NCBI GenBank assembly: GCA_934045905.1 | Contig: OW203763.1 | Span: 42,065,172 to 42,129,171, forward strand | DNA: 64,000 nt | Reading direction: 5' to 3' | Origin: Leuctra nigra | Taxonomy: Eukaryota; Arthropoda; Insecta; Plecoptera; Leuctridae | In this document: positions 31,675 through 43,310 of the stretch, one piece after another | How the letters are laid out: every line of letters starts with the position of its first letter | Position numbering within the stretch: position 1 is the stretch's first letter | Translations under genes and position numbers: made by a program | Notes under the pieces: model-generated | The model's input: the letters and a program-made list of their open reading frames with translations, nothing else | Database searches by the model: none | What the model was told of the DNA's origin: nothing

Positions 31675-32310
31675 CTAGCCATAGGAGAGCAGTCAGATAA
31701 CATCAAGATTGAAGGTGGTACTATAAGATTCTGCGAGCAGTACAAGTATTTGGGTAGCCTTATATCACAGGATGGAACATGTGACAAGGATATAAGGAAT
31801 AGAGTGACACAGGGAAGAACAGCGATCCAGAAATTGAATTCCTTACTTTGGTCCACGAAAATAAAAATGAATACAAAAATGACAATCTACAAGGCCATTG
31901 TAGAGCCAATAGCAACGTACGGGTCGGAGTGTTGGCAGTTGAAAGAGAGAAATAGGGATAGATTGGCTGCTTTGGAGATGGACTACCTACGGAGGTCGTG
32001 TCGAGTCTCGAGGATTGAACATGTACGGAATGAGGAAATAAAGGATAGAGCAGGCGTTGAGACTTCAATTTTAGATGAAATAGATAAGAAACAGCTGGTA
32101 TGGTATGGACATGTGATGCGAATGACGGATGAAAGATGGCCACGGAAGATGTTCAACTACAGAATTCCAAATAGGCGAAAAAGAGGAAGACCAAGGAAGA
32201 CCTGGCTGGAAGGAATAGAGGTAGCGATGCATGCAAGAGAACTGGAAGATGGACAATGGCAGGACAGAGACGAGTGGAGATTGGGATGCGGAAAGCGGCG
32301 TCAGCCGTAG
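31675..32310 (+). pseudogene. 5'-truncated RTE-type LINE, C-terminal end
   Basis: About 210 codons read AIGEQSDNIKIEGG, EQYKYLGSLISQDG, VEPIATYGSECWQLKER, YLRRSCRVSRIEHV, VWYGHVMRMTDERWPRK and RKRGRPRKTWLEGIEVAM. These are the standard thumb and tail motifs of RTE endonuclease-reverse transcriptases. The ATT-trinucleotide tail at 32319-32336 is a typical RTE 3' end. Endonuclease and catalytic core are missing. Confidence 0.88.
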
Positions 32311-32635
32311 GAACTTCGCTATTTATTATTATTATTACATGTGAACTAAAGCCTATACGTATTGCACTGCCCATTGGAAAAAGAAATAATGGCTTAACCC
32401 TACAAGTGCCAAGGCTTAAAGGTGTCTAGTGCCAGCCTTATTTAGCAGAAATGAGGAAAAAATTGGAAAAATTAATTTGATTATGATATAATTGTTAAAC
32501 AATATTGGGATTGGTTTTAAAAGTTGCATTACACTCTAAAGAATCATATGAATGCATTCCTATTTTTCAAAATATCAATTGATTACAAAAATAATGTTTT
32601 ATATAGAATTTTATTTCAACTAAAAATGGATTTGA

Positions 32636-32870
32636 TTGGGTTTGGTTGCAGATAATGCGTCCGTTATGTTGGGTTGTAGGAATGTCGTACACGCTAAGCT
32701 TTTCCAAGACTCGTCGAATCCGTTTGTTCTTGCTTGTGTGATTCATTCTCTTAATTTATGCTCATCGGCGGACTTTTAAAAAATACCACGCGCTGATGAG
32801 GATCTTGCCCGAGATATGTATCCTACTTTGTGCCTAGCTCAAAGCGCATGCATGAGTTGGATGATACAAG
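32636..32870 (+). pseudogene. hAT-family transposase fragment
   Basis: The frame reads VADNASVMLGCRNVVHAKL, then NPFVLACVIHSLNLCSSADF, a stop, and DEDLARDMY. The ADNASVM ... CH.IHSL.LC pattern is the core of hAT (RNase H-like) transposases, including the catalytic Asp of ADNA. About 75 residues survive with an internal stop. Confidence 0.75.
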
Positions 32871-33045
32871 GGATTTAAGAACGTAGTGTTGACAAGAAGA
32901 CGGGAGATTTCAACGGCTAGAAATCAATATCCAATAGATTATGTTTCGCACATTATACCAGTAGAAGTGCCGCATCACACTATTGCGCTTTAAGACAGGA
33001 AGCAACTGTTTATGATGGCATTGATATAGGTAAACACTTAAATGT

Positions 33046-33238
33046 TTATACTTCCCCTATATTCTATGCATTCTGCGGAAACGGGACTCGGCAATTCATC
33101 GTTGCATTCAAATAAATCAAATCTGTTTGTTAAGAGTGCCCCAAAGCACTACAAACAATTCAACCTGTGAAATGCTCTCAAATAAGTATCAATTTTAGCA
33201 CGTGCACATAGTGTTTTAAGATAATTTTACAAATATAT
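33046..33238. repeat. Interspersed repeat R4, copy 1
   Basis: The stretch from CCCCTATATTCTATGCA through AGAGTGCCCCAAAGCAC to TTTTAGCACGTGCACATAG recurs at 55510-55692 in the same orientation. Noncoding. Confidence 0.7.
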
Positions 33239-33857
33239 GTGTCCAGATTCCGTGGGAAGAAGTTTGCTTTTTCTGTCTTGCAATAAAATAATTCACATAA
33301 TCCCAATCCTTCTTATCTCTATGTATTTCCTTCTCATTTCACACTGACTATTTTATTGCATGATCAATTATCGTCCAATTGGCCACAAAAACGTGTAATA
33401 TTCAAGTCATTCTTCGGTTTTGATGACATCTGCTATGATTTTAAAAATTAAAACACATGATAAAGCATGTTCATATTCCTCCGTAATATTATTACCCCAC
33501 ATTGAAATACACAACATTTTAATTCTCAAAAAGGCAGCATTTTATCAAATTTGAAGTGTCGACACACATTCCAAACTTCAAGTTGAATCGCGACAAGTTT
33601 TAAGATACTCTTCGATCGTTGAATCTCTTGAGTATGCTCGATAAGGGAAGATACGTGTTTCAGATGCTACATGTAAAACATCGCAGGAAGCTTTGACGGT
33701 GTATTTTCTGAAATAGTTGTATAAGTTGTATAGTTGTATCTATACTCAAGGGTTGTATAATTACGAAATATGGTTTTACTTTTTGACCTAGGGTAGGTGG
33801 TTGTAAATAAATACCAACTACGATGTGAATAAATTTTCCTTGAGATTTTCCTTATTT
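33239..33857. other. AT-rich spacer, nothing recognised
   Basis: No motif-bearing frame. A polypyrimidine-like stretch at its end precedes the next candidate exon. Confidence 0.4.
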
Positions 33858-33859
33858 AG

Positions 33860-34047
33860 GAAACACGGCCACACCGCCTAGCTTGGGTCAGCCCAACAAC
33901 GTGCGACCGACTCGAATGCGACCCATCGGTCGCCAAGTCTGCAGGCTCATAGATCTCACGGACGACGACGACGACCGAAATACAATTGAGTTGACTCGAG
34001 GTTTCCAGGAACCTCGAGGGGCGTGTAGCTCAGCTACAAGTCGCTAA
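33860..34047 (+). CDS. Candidate terminal exon with SUMO-interacting-like motif
   Basis: GAGATTTTCCTTATTTAG is a fair acceptor. The frame then reads GNTATPPSLGQPNNVRPT, MRPIGRQVCRLIDLTDDDDD and RNTIELTRGF to a TAA at 34045-34047, about 62 residues. LIDLTDDDDD fits the canonical SUMO-interacting motif (hydrophobic-x-L-T with acidic tail). No upstream partner exon is visible nearby. The function is inferred only from the motif. Confidence 0.35.
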
Positions 34048-34740
34048 GTAATGACTCATTGATTGTTAAATTGATTAAATGCCCGATGTGATGACGTCTG
34101 TTCTAGCTGGACGTCTTTGCAGATCACGTGACGGGGCCCGCGCAACACATCGATCCACTGGAGGACACTCTTATTGTCCAATCAAATTCAATGTATTTTC
34201 TATGAAAATTCACAATGCAATAGTACCTCTACAAAGAATCATAAGATGAATCAATGCCATTCAGAAGGTCAATATCCTGAAAAACAGAAATGTTACAGAA
34301 GCACCAAAAGACATTCAAATCCAGAGATATCGTCAGAAGTATGGAACTATCTCAGAAGAAAGGAAAAAGAACGTTCTGGATCAGCGCAAGTTTATAAAAT
34401 CAGAAAATCGTTATTATAACGAAACCATTCTGCAATAATACATTATCTAATTTTCCAAACTAAGCAGAGGTTTCATGCAATGAGCATGTTCTTGTAAAAT
34501 AACACCTTCTCTCTTAATCAATTGTTGTAATGCCAAAGTTTTTGTTAAATGAGTCATTAATGAGGACAAAATTGTATGACACTTTCTTATCTATTAGGCA
34601 CGACATTTCTTGGATATAAATAAACTGAATACATGTACACAAGAAAAACTTTTACTTTAATTTTCTCGAAACTTGTGTTTTGCAACATAACTCTTTCATC
34701 TACTCGTGTCTTCAATTATTAAACGCATTTTCATACATTT
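34048..34740. other. Spacer, nothing firmly recognised
   Basis: Two overlapping frames at 34174-34434 look weakly protein-like (for example QRYRQKYGTISEERKKNVL), but I cannot assign them. Confidence 0.35.
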
Positions 34741-34742
34741 AG

Positions 34743-34931
34743 AAGGGCGCGAATGCAGAGATGGAAGATGCTGGCAATGTACCAGCAGCTCGACGAGGAC
34801 GACCACGCAAGGGCGCCGAGGATGCTGCAAAGCTGAACGAGATGAAACGCCATGAACAATACACGGATTTAATCCGCCTCGTGAACATATTTCCAGAGTT
34901 CCACTATACCCACTTGCACAAGATCCTTTAG
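34743..34931 (+). CDS. Candidate terminal exon with AT-hook
   Basis: CATACATTTAG precedes a frame whose ATG at 34761 starts MEDAGNVPAARRGRPRKGAE, followed by EQYTDLIRLVNIFPEFHYTH and a TAG at 34929-34931 (56 residues from the ATG). RRGRPRKG is a classical AT-hook that binds AT-rich minor grooves. It may be the last exon of a DNA-binding or TE protein. Confidence 0.35.
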   Translation, partial: KGANAEMEDAGNVPAARRGRPRKGAEDAAKLNEMKRHEQYTDLIRLVNIFPEFHYTHLHKIL

Positions 34932-35185
34932 ATGCAAATTCTAGATTTTGATTTAGATTATACATGTCGTATTATGAAGTGTCTGTGTCACACAATTTAG
35001 TGTGTTCTTTATACTTAGTATAGGTATGTGCTTTGTATTATTTTCATTTAATTCGTTATAATTAGAAGCAGTTAGTTACGCGTAGTAACATGGGCAGAGC
35101 TGAACAAAACACATCTGCGTTTCGAGCTAGAGGTATGAATACACTACAGATTTCAGCCAGCATGGCAAGACTGCATACGTCTGAT

Positions 35186-35643
35186 TAGATTAGATTATTG
35201 TGGTTTAACGGCGCGTCAACGACGAGGTTATATTGCGCACATTAATTTTTGCATTTTTGCATTTAACTTTGTTGATATAAGTGGTGGACATTGGGAGGGG
35301 TCGTCCTAACGGGCTCGATCCGGGGGAGTCCAACACTGGTGGGAAGGCCAGGCCGGAATGGGGACGGACGGGGGTGTGAGGATTCGGGCCGGCGGAACCC
35401 GATTTCAGGGGGATCACCATCTCGAGGGGGAAGGCCGGCCCGAGGGGAGGGGAGGGGACCGCAAATTCAAGGGAGGACATGGTTAGGCCGACCCTGGCTG
35501 CTCTTTGTCTGGACCTCACCACTGACCTGTCCGGCATGGGTAGCCCTTACACATGAGCATATGCTCGCCGGCGTAGCTGCAATGGATCATTGGCCAACAC
35601 AAACCCCACCACCGCGCTAAGGTGGCAGCCATCGGTGGGGGAA
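35186..35643 (-). mobile_element. SINE-R1 copy, full length, 9-bp target duplication
   Basis: ACGTCTGAT flanks it (35177-35185 and 35644-35652). It begins on the plus strand with TAGATTAGATTATTGTGG and ends at the GGTGGCAGCCATCGG head. It is 458 bp long and can serve as the reference copy. Confidence 0.9.
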
Positions 35644-35652
35644 ACGTCTGAT

Positions 35653-37064
35653 AAATATCAAGAAAATAAAGAACAAACGCCAAGTTTATAAATACATTAC
35701 GATGACGCAAAGACATTCTGCTAGGAGATTGTACAGTGGTGTGGACAGGGACCTTGAGCATTAAACAGTGTGTCAATATACTAGGAAAACGCTCTGTAGA
35801 ACGCATAATAAGCTCGGATCGTATTTCATGCTTATAGTTGGTTAGAATTATATTTCGACTCAAATGATGCAACAATTATTAAAATACATTTAACATTAAA
35901 TAATTACATTTTACATTAAATACATTTACATTTAACAAACATACTGATGATTTCTTAACTGAGTTTCTCTTTTTCTTGGCGTCTCAATACTATAGGCGCT
36001 GCCCGCGCGTTGCGATAGATTGAGCTTGAAAACTGTATCGTCCCTACTATGTATTCAACTTGTTGGTCCACCACTGGAACTATTTAAACCTGAATCATGT
36101 GTGAAAACGTGGTTCTCTTCTGGCCACCGTTCCGTGGATCATGTGTCTTGCAGAGGCACAGATACCAAGAATAACGACACTGCTGCATTGAAAGATATTT
36201 GGAACTTTGCTGATTAAAAGAGGCAGGTAATCAATTAATTATAAATAAAATATGATAATATCAGAACATAACATTAGTTATTCTTCAACGTTTACTTAAA
36301 ATGCTATTTTTTTTAGGTTCTGAAAAATAAATAACTTGCTGCGCACTGCTAAAGGCGTCAATGATCATATTATGGCAGCTTACAACTAACAAATATGACA
36401 ATTTATAATTCATTGTTAAAACTACAATACAATAAATAATTATTAACTATATTGAACTTTGAACTTGTAACAAATTGGCATGGTACAATTGGTAATTATT
36501 TCGTTTTACCAATTCCGCCTTGCAATTACATTATCTTGCAGCCTCCAAAATCCAAAAATCCAAACGACGCCCAGCGGTGAAAACTTGGGGTCCAGCCCCC
36601 CCCCCCCCCCCCCCCCCTTAACTGACTTATCGTTTTACCTACGATACACCATCCCCCATAACACATTTCCCAATTCGAACACTGCCGATAACCATGGTTT
36701 TACACTTCCATTTCAAACTGCGTCAATGCGAGCCGATACCCGATGGTTAGTTTTTATATTTTCTGGAATCACACTCCTTCCACTCTCATTCTCAGTTTTC
36801 ATTCATTATTATGAATATGGGATGTTTCGATTCATTAATTGCCTTCACACTTCCCCCTTTGTTTTCAATGTTGCAATTACCCACAACATAACCTTGTTTA
36901 CGTTCCCTTCGTCATATTTTTTTATATTTTCCCATTTTCTCACTCAGGTATGAACATATCTGTTATTTTCCTCAACATTTCCATTGTTTCTGTTTTCATC
37001 TCTCTACTTCTTATTCGTTTTTATGTTTTTTTATCACATTACCTTGATTGTTCTTTTCTGCAGC
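35653..37064. other. Spacer and T-rich leader before the repeat gene
   Basis: A B-type foldback end (ACTAGGAAAACGCTCTG) sits at about 35779. A frame near 36060-36217 reads CVKTWFSSGHRSVDHVSCRG and is unassigned. A 22-base C run spans 36596-36617. The last 400 bp are T-rich and finish with TTGTTCTTTTCTGCAG, a good acceptor for the exon that follows. Confidence 0.4.
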
Positions 37065-40000
37065 ATGGGTGACCTAGAGAGCCTGGATGACCCGTCTGGC
37101 AATCCTGCAGCTGTGGCTGCCATAGACGGCATTCCCAACGATGTCCTCGGTCCTGCGGTGGAGGCTGCTATCAACCACATTCCAGCAGTCGTCGTCAATC
37201 CAGTGGCAGTACATCCGGTCAATCAACCCATCCCGGACGTTGTACAACCTCCTGCAGTGGTGGCTGCCATGGACGGCATTCCCAACGATGTCCTCGGTCC
37301 TGCGGTGGAGGCTGCTATCAACCACATTCCAGCAGTCGTCGTCAATCCAGTGGCAGTACATCCGGTCAATCAACCCATCCCGGACGCGACATTACTTTCC
37401 CTATTCGAGTGCAACTCTTATGACGAATTCTACCATTTCATTGGTCAATTCGCGATGACGTTTTGTCTTGACACGCCCCTTTGTCTTGTGACTCGACGCA
37501 TGTGCGTGCGTGAATCTGACAGCTGTACATAACCTCTATTACAGCGCGCTCCAAATCTCGCCCTTTCATAATTATCTTTCACTCGCCAAAATGGAAAATT
37601 TAAAATCTGTATTAAATTCAATTAATAATTTTAGTCATGCCAACATATCGAATAAAGAGATAAAAGAAGTGATTCTTAAAGCTAATTTGTCAACATTGGA
37701 AGATGTGAATGAATGGCTACTTGCTTTCGGTCAGAGCACTGCAACTCAGTGGATTGTCGACAAACAACGACAACAAGAGCCGATCAAGTAAGTTGAACCA
37801 TGATTATTAAGCTGTAATCTCATTTACAATACAAATAAACAATATTGTTTTACACCATCACAGGTACATATTGCACAAGAAATGGGTTTGCCAACATGCT
37901 GCCAAGAACAAACAGACAAACAGTGAAAGAAATACTTGCTGCAAATCATTCATTACATATTGATTAAGAAAAACAATAGATTTACACGCAGGAATGACAT
38001 CTATCTGAAGGCAAGCCCTCTATTATGTGCCACCATCAAAATCAACTTCTGCCACAATCATGGCATTGGCACTGCTGGTTCACTAAAATTCTTGCGAATA
38101 AGTCCATCGGTTGGGGCTCAGTTCTATCAATATTTTGATGATGATTATCACCGGCACATGCGATTCGAGCCCACGAAAATACACTTTTACTGTTGGAAAA
38201 TTCAACTGAGGCAATGGCCGATGGGTCGCAGAACCCCATCCAAAGAACAGTTTATTCTCTGTATGAAAAGTGGAGAGTTGAACACTTTGGCACTGTTTCT
38301 GATCCTCTACAAAAGCTCAAAGAGAAAATATCACACTATGCAGAAAAAGGTAGGTACCTAGACGTGCAATGATCTATAAGAAACATCATAATAAAATTTC
38401 AATCATTTGCATTCCTGTTATTTTTTTTAGATATATTTGTGGCTGTCAAAGAAGAACGTCCATGGTCAGTTATCGTAGTTACGGATGTTATGAAGCGGGC
38501 CCAATCTTGACCTTGCTCCAGCGAGATGATATTCATGGATTCTAGCTCAAGCTGTGACTCGACTCAGTCCACCGTCACCACTGTGTTGACAGCCACGAAA
38601 GCCGGAGCCGTGCCAATTGCAACTTTGATACACGAGTCTCAATCTGCTGAAGGATACATCTCAGCACTATCTATGTTGCAAGAGCACTTTCCAAAATGTT
38701 TTGGTGGTAAAGAGGTAGGCTCAAATATTACAACATTCATTAGTTATAAAACAATTTAATTAATTACATACATCAAAATATTACAAAACTATGTGAAATA
38801 CATTTTTAACAATGATTAAAATATTTTCTCAGTTAGGTATTGGGTAGGTAGGAGGTAAATATTTAATTTCAAATTGTTTTCATTGCCAACAGCAACCAGC
38901 GTTATTTATGACCGACGATTCCGCTGCAGAAAAGTCTGCCTTGAGATCTTTGTGGCCAAATTCACAACTGCTCTTATGCCATTTTCATATGGCACAGGCA
39001 GAATGGAGATGGTTGATTTCATCTACAAGTGGAGTAGATTCAAATGCACGCAAGAACCTTATGCATTGTTTTCAAAATGTATGTATGCTAATGCATTTCA
39101 TTATTAAATTGGAAACTTGCATTATTAAGTAATGTAAGTTAAGGTACTTAGTAAACATTACCACAATTATTTTAATTTTCAGGTAATGTATGCTGACTCT
39201 GATGAGAAACTAGAGCAATCCATAAACGCAATAAATTCTCTAAACAATTATCCCAAATTTGTGACAAGATTGTTTAAAAATCTGGAGAGAAAATCTGAAT
39301 GGGTTCAGATCTACAGAAACAACATGGTGACACGGCATAATAATACAAATAATTATGCAGAAGCTACTATCCGCATCTTGAAAGATATCATCCTAACGAG
39401 AACGAAGGCGTTCAATGTGGTCGCTTTGGTTGAGTTCTGCGGCAGCGTGTGGAACTCGTACTTCGTCGGTCGACTGATGAACTTTGCCAATGGCCGAAGA
39501 CCGGAGCCACATCTTGCGTACAAAGCCCAGTGCAAGAAGATGCAACACATCGACCTGGAACAAATAAACCAAGTTGATTCAGTGAGTTATCTGGTGCCAA
39601 ACAGCAAGCAAGATGGCAAGTACAGCATTGACGTCAGTGTCGGAGTGTGCAGCTGTCCTCGAGGCCGCGAGGGAGACTTCTGCAAGCACCAGGCCATACT
39701 TCACAAACATCTGGGAGTCATGTTGCCCAACCTTCCTCCAATAACAGCCGTGGAGCGTCACGAGCTCGCCCAGTTGGCATTAGGAAGCAAATGTCCAGCA
39801 ATAAACTTCTTTCAGGTAGAAATTAAACACAAAAGTTTTAATTGTTCTTGTGAAATATGCTGCAAATTACTACTATTGTTAAATTTGTGCAAGTAGAAAA
39901 TGAGCAGTTTACACAATTCTTCAATAAGGTAATTAAAAAACCTACTACTTTGTTACTTTTTGCTTTTACTTTACTTTTTTAGGGTTTGAAGGAGAGTGTT

Positions 40001-41952
40001 GACATGACAGCTGGAAATGTGTAAAACACGAGTGACAGTGTCCTTGATGAGCCATCGGCCATGGCTTCCGATGAAATCGACAGAGCTGAGAGATACACTG
40101 AAGACACCTCAGATGCATCGGATGCATTGCAATCTCTATGCACACAAATTGCAAGAGTGAGAGACTTGGCCACTGAAAGAAGTGCACCACATATTGCTAA
40201 GTTTGCAAAGGGCTTGGCAAAAGTAAGGAATGAAAGTGATCTAATTACCTCTCTGATTGCCATGAGCGCCAGTCTTGCCACATCGAGACGACGAGGAGGT
40301 CGTATCCGAGTCCAGCCGACATCCGTTGCTCGGCGGAGAGACGGTGTTTCTCGGGGCTCGCGGAGAATTGCGATGGGTCGACCATCATTAGCCGCTGCAG
40401 GTTCCTCTAATAGAACAAAGAAGAGAGGGCACAAATTAAGTTCAAGTGTGGCAGCAAATGTTGCTCATGCCAAGTCTCATGGTCAAGGCCACTAACTTTA
40501 ATCAAAATAGTACCTTCCTGATTCAAATATTGTTAAAATAGGTATAATAAATTGCTAACAGAGCAGGTAATCAGTCCCAATATAAGTTACCTACTAATAG
40601 TTATAGACAAAAGTCTTTCCTAGTATAATTTTATAGGTAGGCATTGGATTTGCTTCCAATTGAAATTAACCAAAATGTAAAATAATTTAACAAAATATGT
40701 GAAGGTGCTATTTTCATTGGTCAGGTAATTAGGTATTTTAAATATTAATAATGTGTAGAATAGTGTTCAAAGTATATTGTGTAATACACGAGACTGCGTT
40801 TAATATCATAATATTATTTGTGAGTCGAACTTTTGCTTTTTAGATATGAAGGGGTACTCAACTACAAAAATTTATAGGTTAGAGAGACAGTTCAGTTTTC
40901 GATTGTAAATGTTTGGTGGAACTTCACACATCACTGGCATATGCATATCAATTAATCTATTAGTATTGTGATTTTAAAACATGCGAATACCATTAAAAAC
41001 ATTCACTTATCTACTTGTGTTGTGTTGACGTTATTTTGTTTATCATTCTGACAGCTGGGTACATTTCATCATCCATGATTTCGCGAAGCACGCTCAAGGT
41101 CGACACTTCGGCATTGCTACCAACTCGTAAATGAAAATATTTAGGTAAAGGAACGTTACCAACTTAACTTCAGCCAATGAAACGGTAGAATTCGTCATAA
41201 GAGTTGCACTCGAATAGGGAAAGTAATGTCGCATCCCGGACGTTGTACAACCTCCTGCAGTGGTGGCTGCCATAGACGGCATTCCCAACGATGTCCTCGG
41301 TCCTGCGGTGGAGGCTGCTATCAACCACATTCCAGCAGTCGTCGTCAATCCAGTGGCAGTACATCCGGTCAATCAACCCATCCCGGACGTTGTACAACCT
41401 CCTGCAGTGGTGGCTGCCATGGACGGCATTCCCAACGATGTCCTCGGTCCTGCGGTGGAGGCTGCTATCAACCACATTCCAGCAGTCGTCGTCAATCCAG
41501 TGGCAGTACATCCGGTCAATCAACCCATCCCGGACGTTGTACAACCTCCTGCAGTGGTGGCTGCCATGGACGGCATTCCCAACGATGTCCTCGGTCCTGC
41601 GGTGGAGGCTGCTATCAACCACATTCCAGCAGTCGTCGTCAATCCAGTGGCAGTACATCCGGTCAATCAACCCATCCCGGACGTTGTACAACCTCCTGCA
41701 GTGGTGGCTGCCATAGACGGCATTCCCAACGATGTCCTCGGTTCTGCGGTGGAGGCTGCTATCAACCACATTCCAGCAGATATCGTCCATCCAGTCGCAG
41801 GGGCTGACCTTCCGATCGTTCAGCAACCAGTAGTCAATCAGGGAGCCGTTGCCGAGCCCAATTTCGTTTTATCAGGTGACCCCGCCTTTTGGCGCCTTCT
41901 CCCCAACCACGCAGTTGACAATATTTACGACGTTACTTTTGAAATAAAGTAA
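37065..41952 (+). CDS. Tandem-repeat protein gene (49-aa repeat), split by a MULE
   Basis: The ATG at 37065 stands two bases after a strong TTCTGCAG acceptor. The left part (37065-37385) holds MGDLESLDDPSG and two repeat units. The right part (41242-41952) holds four units and a unique tail (GDPAFWRLLPNHAVDNIYD) to a TAA at 41950-41952. Reading across the insertion, with one target copy, the frame is continuous for about 343 aa. Each unit is 147 bp / 49 aa and contains AAMDGIPNDVLGPAVEAAIN, HIPAVVVNP and HPVNQPIPD. It is rich in Pro, Val and Ala, with no Cys, signal peptide or membrane segment. The function is unknown. Units on both sides of the insertion are nearly identical, so the array was homogenised before the MULE arrived, or very little time has passed since. 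Other frames through the repeat are also open, because the period is a multiple of three. Confidence 0.5.
37092..37385. repeat. 147-bp tandem repeats, units 1-2
   Basis: Two units (37092-37238 and 37239-37385), nearly identical to those at 41.2 kb. Confidence 0.9.
37386..41232 (+). mobile_element. MULE (Mutator-like) transposon with perfect 9-bp target duplication
   Basis: ATCCCGGAC occurs immediately on both sides (37377-37385 and 41233-41241). The ends are inverted repeats of about 60 bp, starting GCGACATTACTTTCCC on the left, with its complement at 41217-41232. The 9-bp duplication and SWIM-domain transposase place it in the Mutator superfamily. It interrupts the 49-aa-repeat gene at a unit boundary. 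Length 3847 bp. The right 700 bp after the gene are AT-rich and hold nothing else. Confidence 0.93.
37591..40494 (+). pseudogene. MULE transposase with SWIM zinc finger, multi-exon, inactivated
   Basis: Exon 1 is 37591-37787 (MENLKSVLNSINNFSH ... STATQWIVDKQRQQEPIK). Exon 2 from 37864 continues YILHKKWVCQHAAKNK (FLYWCH/FAR1-like) and then scatters over frames: INFCHNHGIGTAGSLKFL, SPAHAIRAHENTLLL, GSQNPIQRTVYSLYEKW. An exon from 38431 has VAVKEERPWSVIVVTDVMKR, a TGA stop at about 38508, and then EMIFMDSSSSCDS, with the first catalytic Asp. The exon at about 38892-39079 has FMTDDSAAEKSALRSLWP (second Asp) and LLCHFHMAQAEWRWL. The exon at 39183-39815 has NNYAEATIRILKD and the SWIM motif CSCPRGREGDFCKHQ. 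The last exon (39983-40494) has a TAA at 40022-40024 and a basic tail. At least two frameshifts and two stops make it non-functional. Confidence 0.88.
41242..41829. repeat. 147-bp tandem repeats, units 3-6
   Basis: Units start at 41242, 41389, 41536 and 41683. The last diverges after GSAVEAAINHIPAD. Confidence 0.92.
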
Positions 41953-42545
41953 TTTGTAAAGTAATTTTACTACTTTTTGGAAGTAATTTCGTTTGAAGTA
42001 ACGCGCTACTTTTGACGTTACGTTTTTTCCCGCCGGTGGCAGCACAATACGGCCGCTTCTGCTTTACGCTCTCTACATTTTCTTCCAGCTCGGTTCAAGG
42101 CCAGACGAGCCGACCGCCATTTTATTCTTGTTTAAGTTTGTCTTTCTTGGAGTGCAGTCGTGTTTAAAAAATGTCTTTCCATAATGGTTGAATGTGATCT
42201 TCATCTTCCGTGGCCAGGTTTAGCTAAGTATTTTAAATGCGTATGAGAATCAAGCAATATATATAAAACGAATTGAATTCTGTGATGAGTACATAATCTA
42301 ATCCTTGTAACATTCCTTCAAAAATATCTTTCATTCCTTCCCTTCCGTCCATTCAATGAAATAACAAATAACTATTAATTGTTCAAAGTAACGCGAAAGT
42401 AAACTCACTACTTTTTTCACCAAAAAGTAAAGTAGTGTCACTACTTTTGGGGAACAGTAGTAGGTAAAGTAGTTTTACTACTTTTGAAGTTGAGTAGTAA
42501 GTAAAGAAGTGACACTACTTTTCAAAAGTAATTTGCCCAACACTG
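41912..42545. mobile_element. hAT-like non-autonomous element (right end certain)
   Basis: The right end GCCCAACACTG (42535-42545) with AAGTAGTGACACTACTTT subterminal repeats is the signature of hAT elements whose tips read CAGTGTTGGGC. The left end is probably the diverged CAGTTGACAATATTTAC at 41912. Within, CTTCATCTTCCGTGGCCAGG encodes LHLPWPGLAKYFKC, as in the BED-finger start of hAT transposases. No 8-bp target duplication was found. If the left limit is right, the last residues of the repeat protein come from this element. Confidence 0.55.
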
Positions 42546-43310
42546 ATACTTTGTACGATTAATCAGTTCTTATTTATTGATTCCATGTATTCCTTCTCTA
42601 TTTAAGTTGTGTACCTTTTATTCACCATATTCGCGTGTGTTCTGATTTTGTTGTCTTCTTTTCGTGTTCAACTAATTTCTGTGTTCACCAGTGTTTTCCT
42701 AATATATTTATCACATGTTCATGTCTATGTTCACTTCATGATCATCATGGGTGTCTTGTCCACTCTTTGGTGGGGTTATCCTTGTTTTGTTTAACCTCAC
42801 TTTATGTTTTATATTTGATTATTCACTCTGCCTTCATATCTATGTTGTTACCTGTAAGTGTACAATGTACTATTTATGTCTTCAATATATTTCAGTCCGA
42901 TCACGTGGTCACTGCACTAACACTTCACGTGCCCCACGAGACCGGACTTCTATTACTCGGCTTCGCTCCGACCCACTACGTGTCGTCGCTCTCACGCTGC
43001 CCGGGACATGTCTTCACTTCTCACTACTACCTGGCGGCCGTTCTTCGCACTACGGCTTCTCCACGTTGACGTTCCATCATGCCGTTCGTCGTATTCCGCA
43101 AGATTATCATTTTAATCTTTACAATTTAATGATTTTACATCATTTTATTTCTTTCGGAGTTTGCATTTTTAGAAAAGTACGATACTCCGTTTCTAACTGG
43201 TCGGAGGTCTTGTGGTGTAGCACCATTTATATATAAAATCATTAAATATGTTTACTTTGTTTTAATTCCTTATCTATACACAAGACCTACTCCAGGAAAG
43301 GATGTTAATA
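42546..43310. other. Spacer, nothing recognised
   Basis: T-rich with overlapping open frames lacking motifs. Confidence 0.4.

Noticed and set aside
34021..34060. tRNA-like GTGTAGCTCAGCTAC near 34.0 kb
   Set aside because: No T-loop consensus or acceptor pairing follows; the bases are inside a candidate exon.
41170..41826. Long open frame on the minus strand through the 147-bp repeats
   Set aside because: The period is a multiple of three, so several frames stay open. The plus frame has a splice acceptor, start and unique ends.
41233..41829. CRISPR-like regular repeats at 41.2 kb and 22.2 kb
   Set aside because: Units are contiguous without unique spacers and are minisatellites in a eukaryotic genome.
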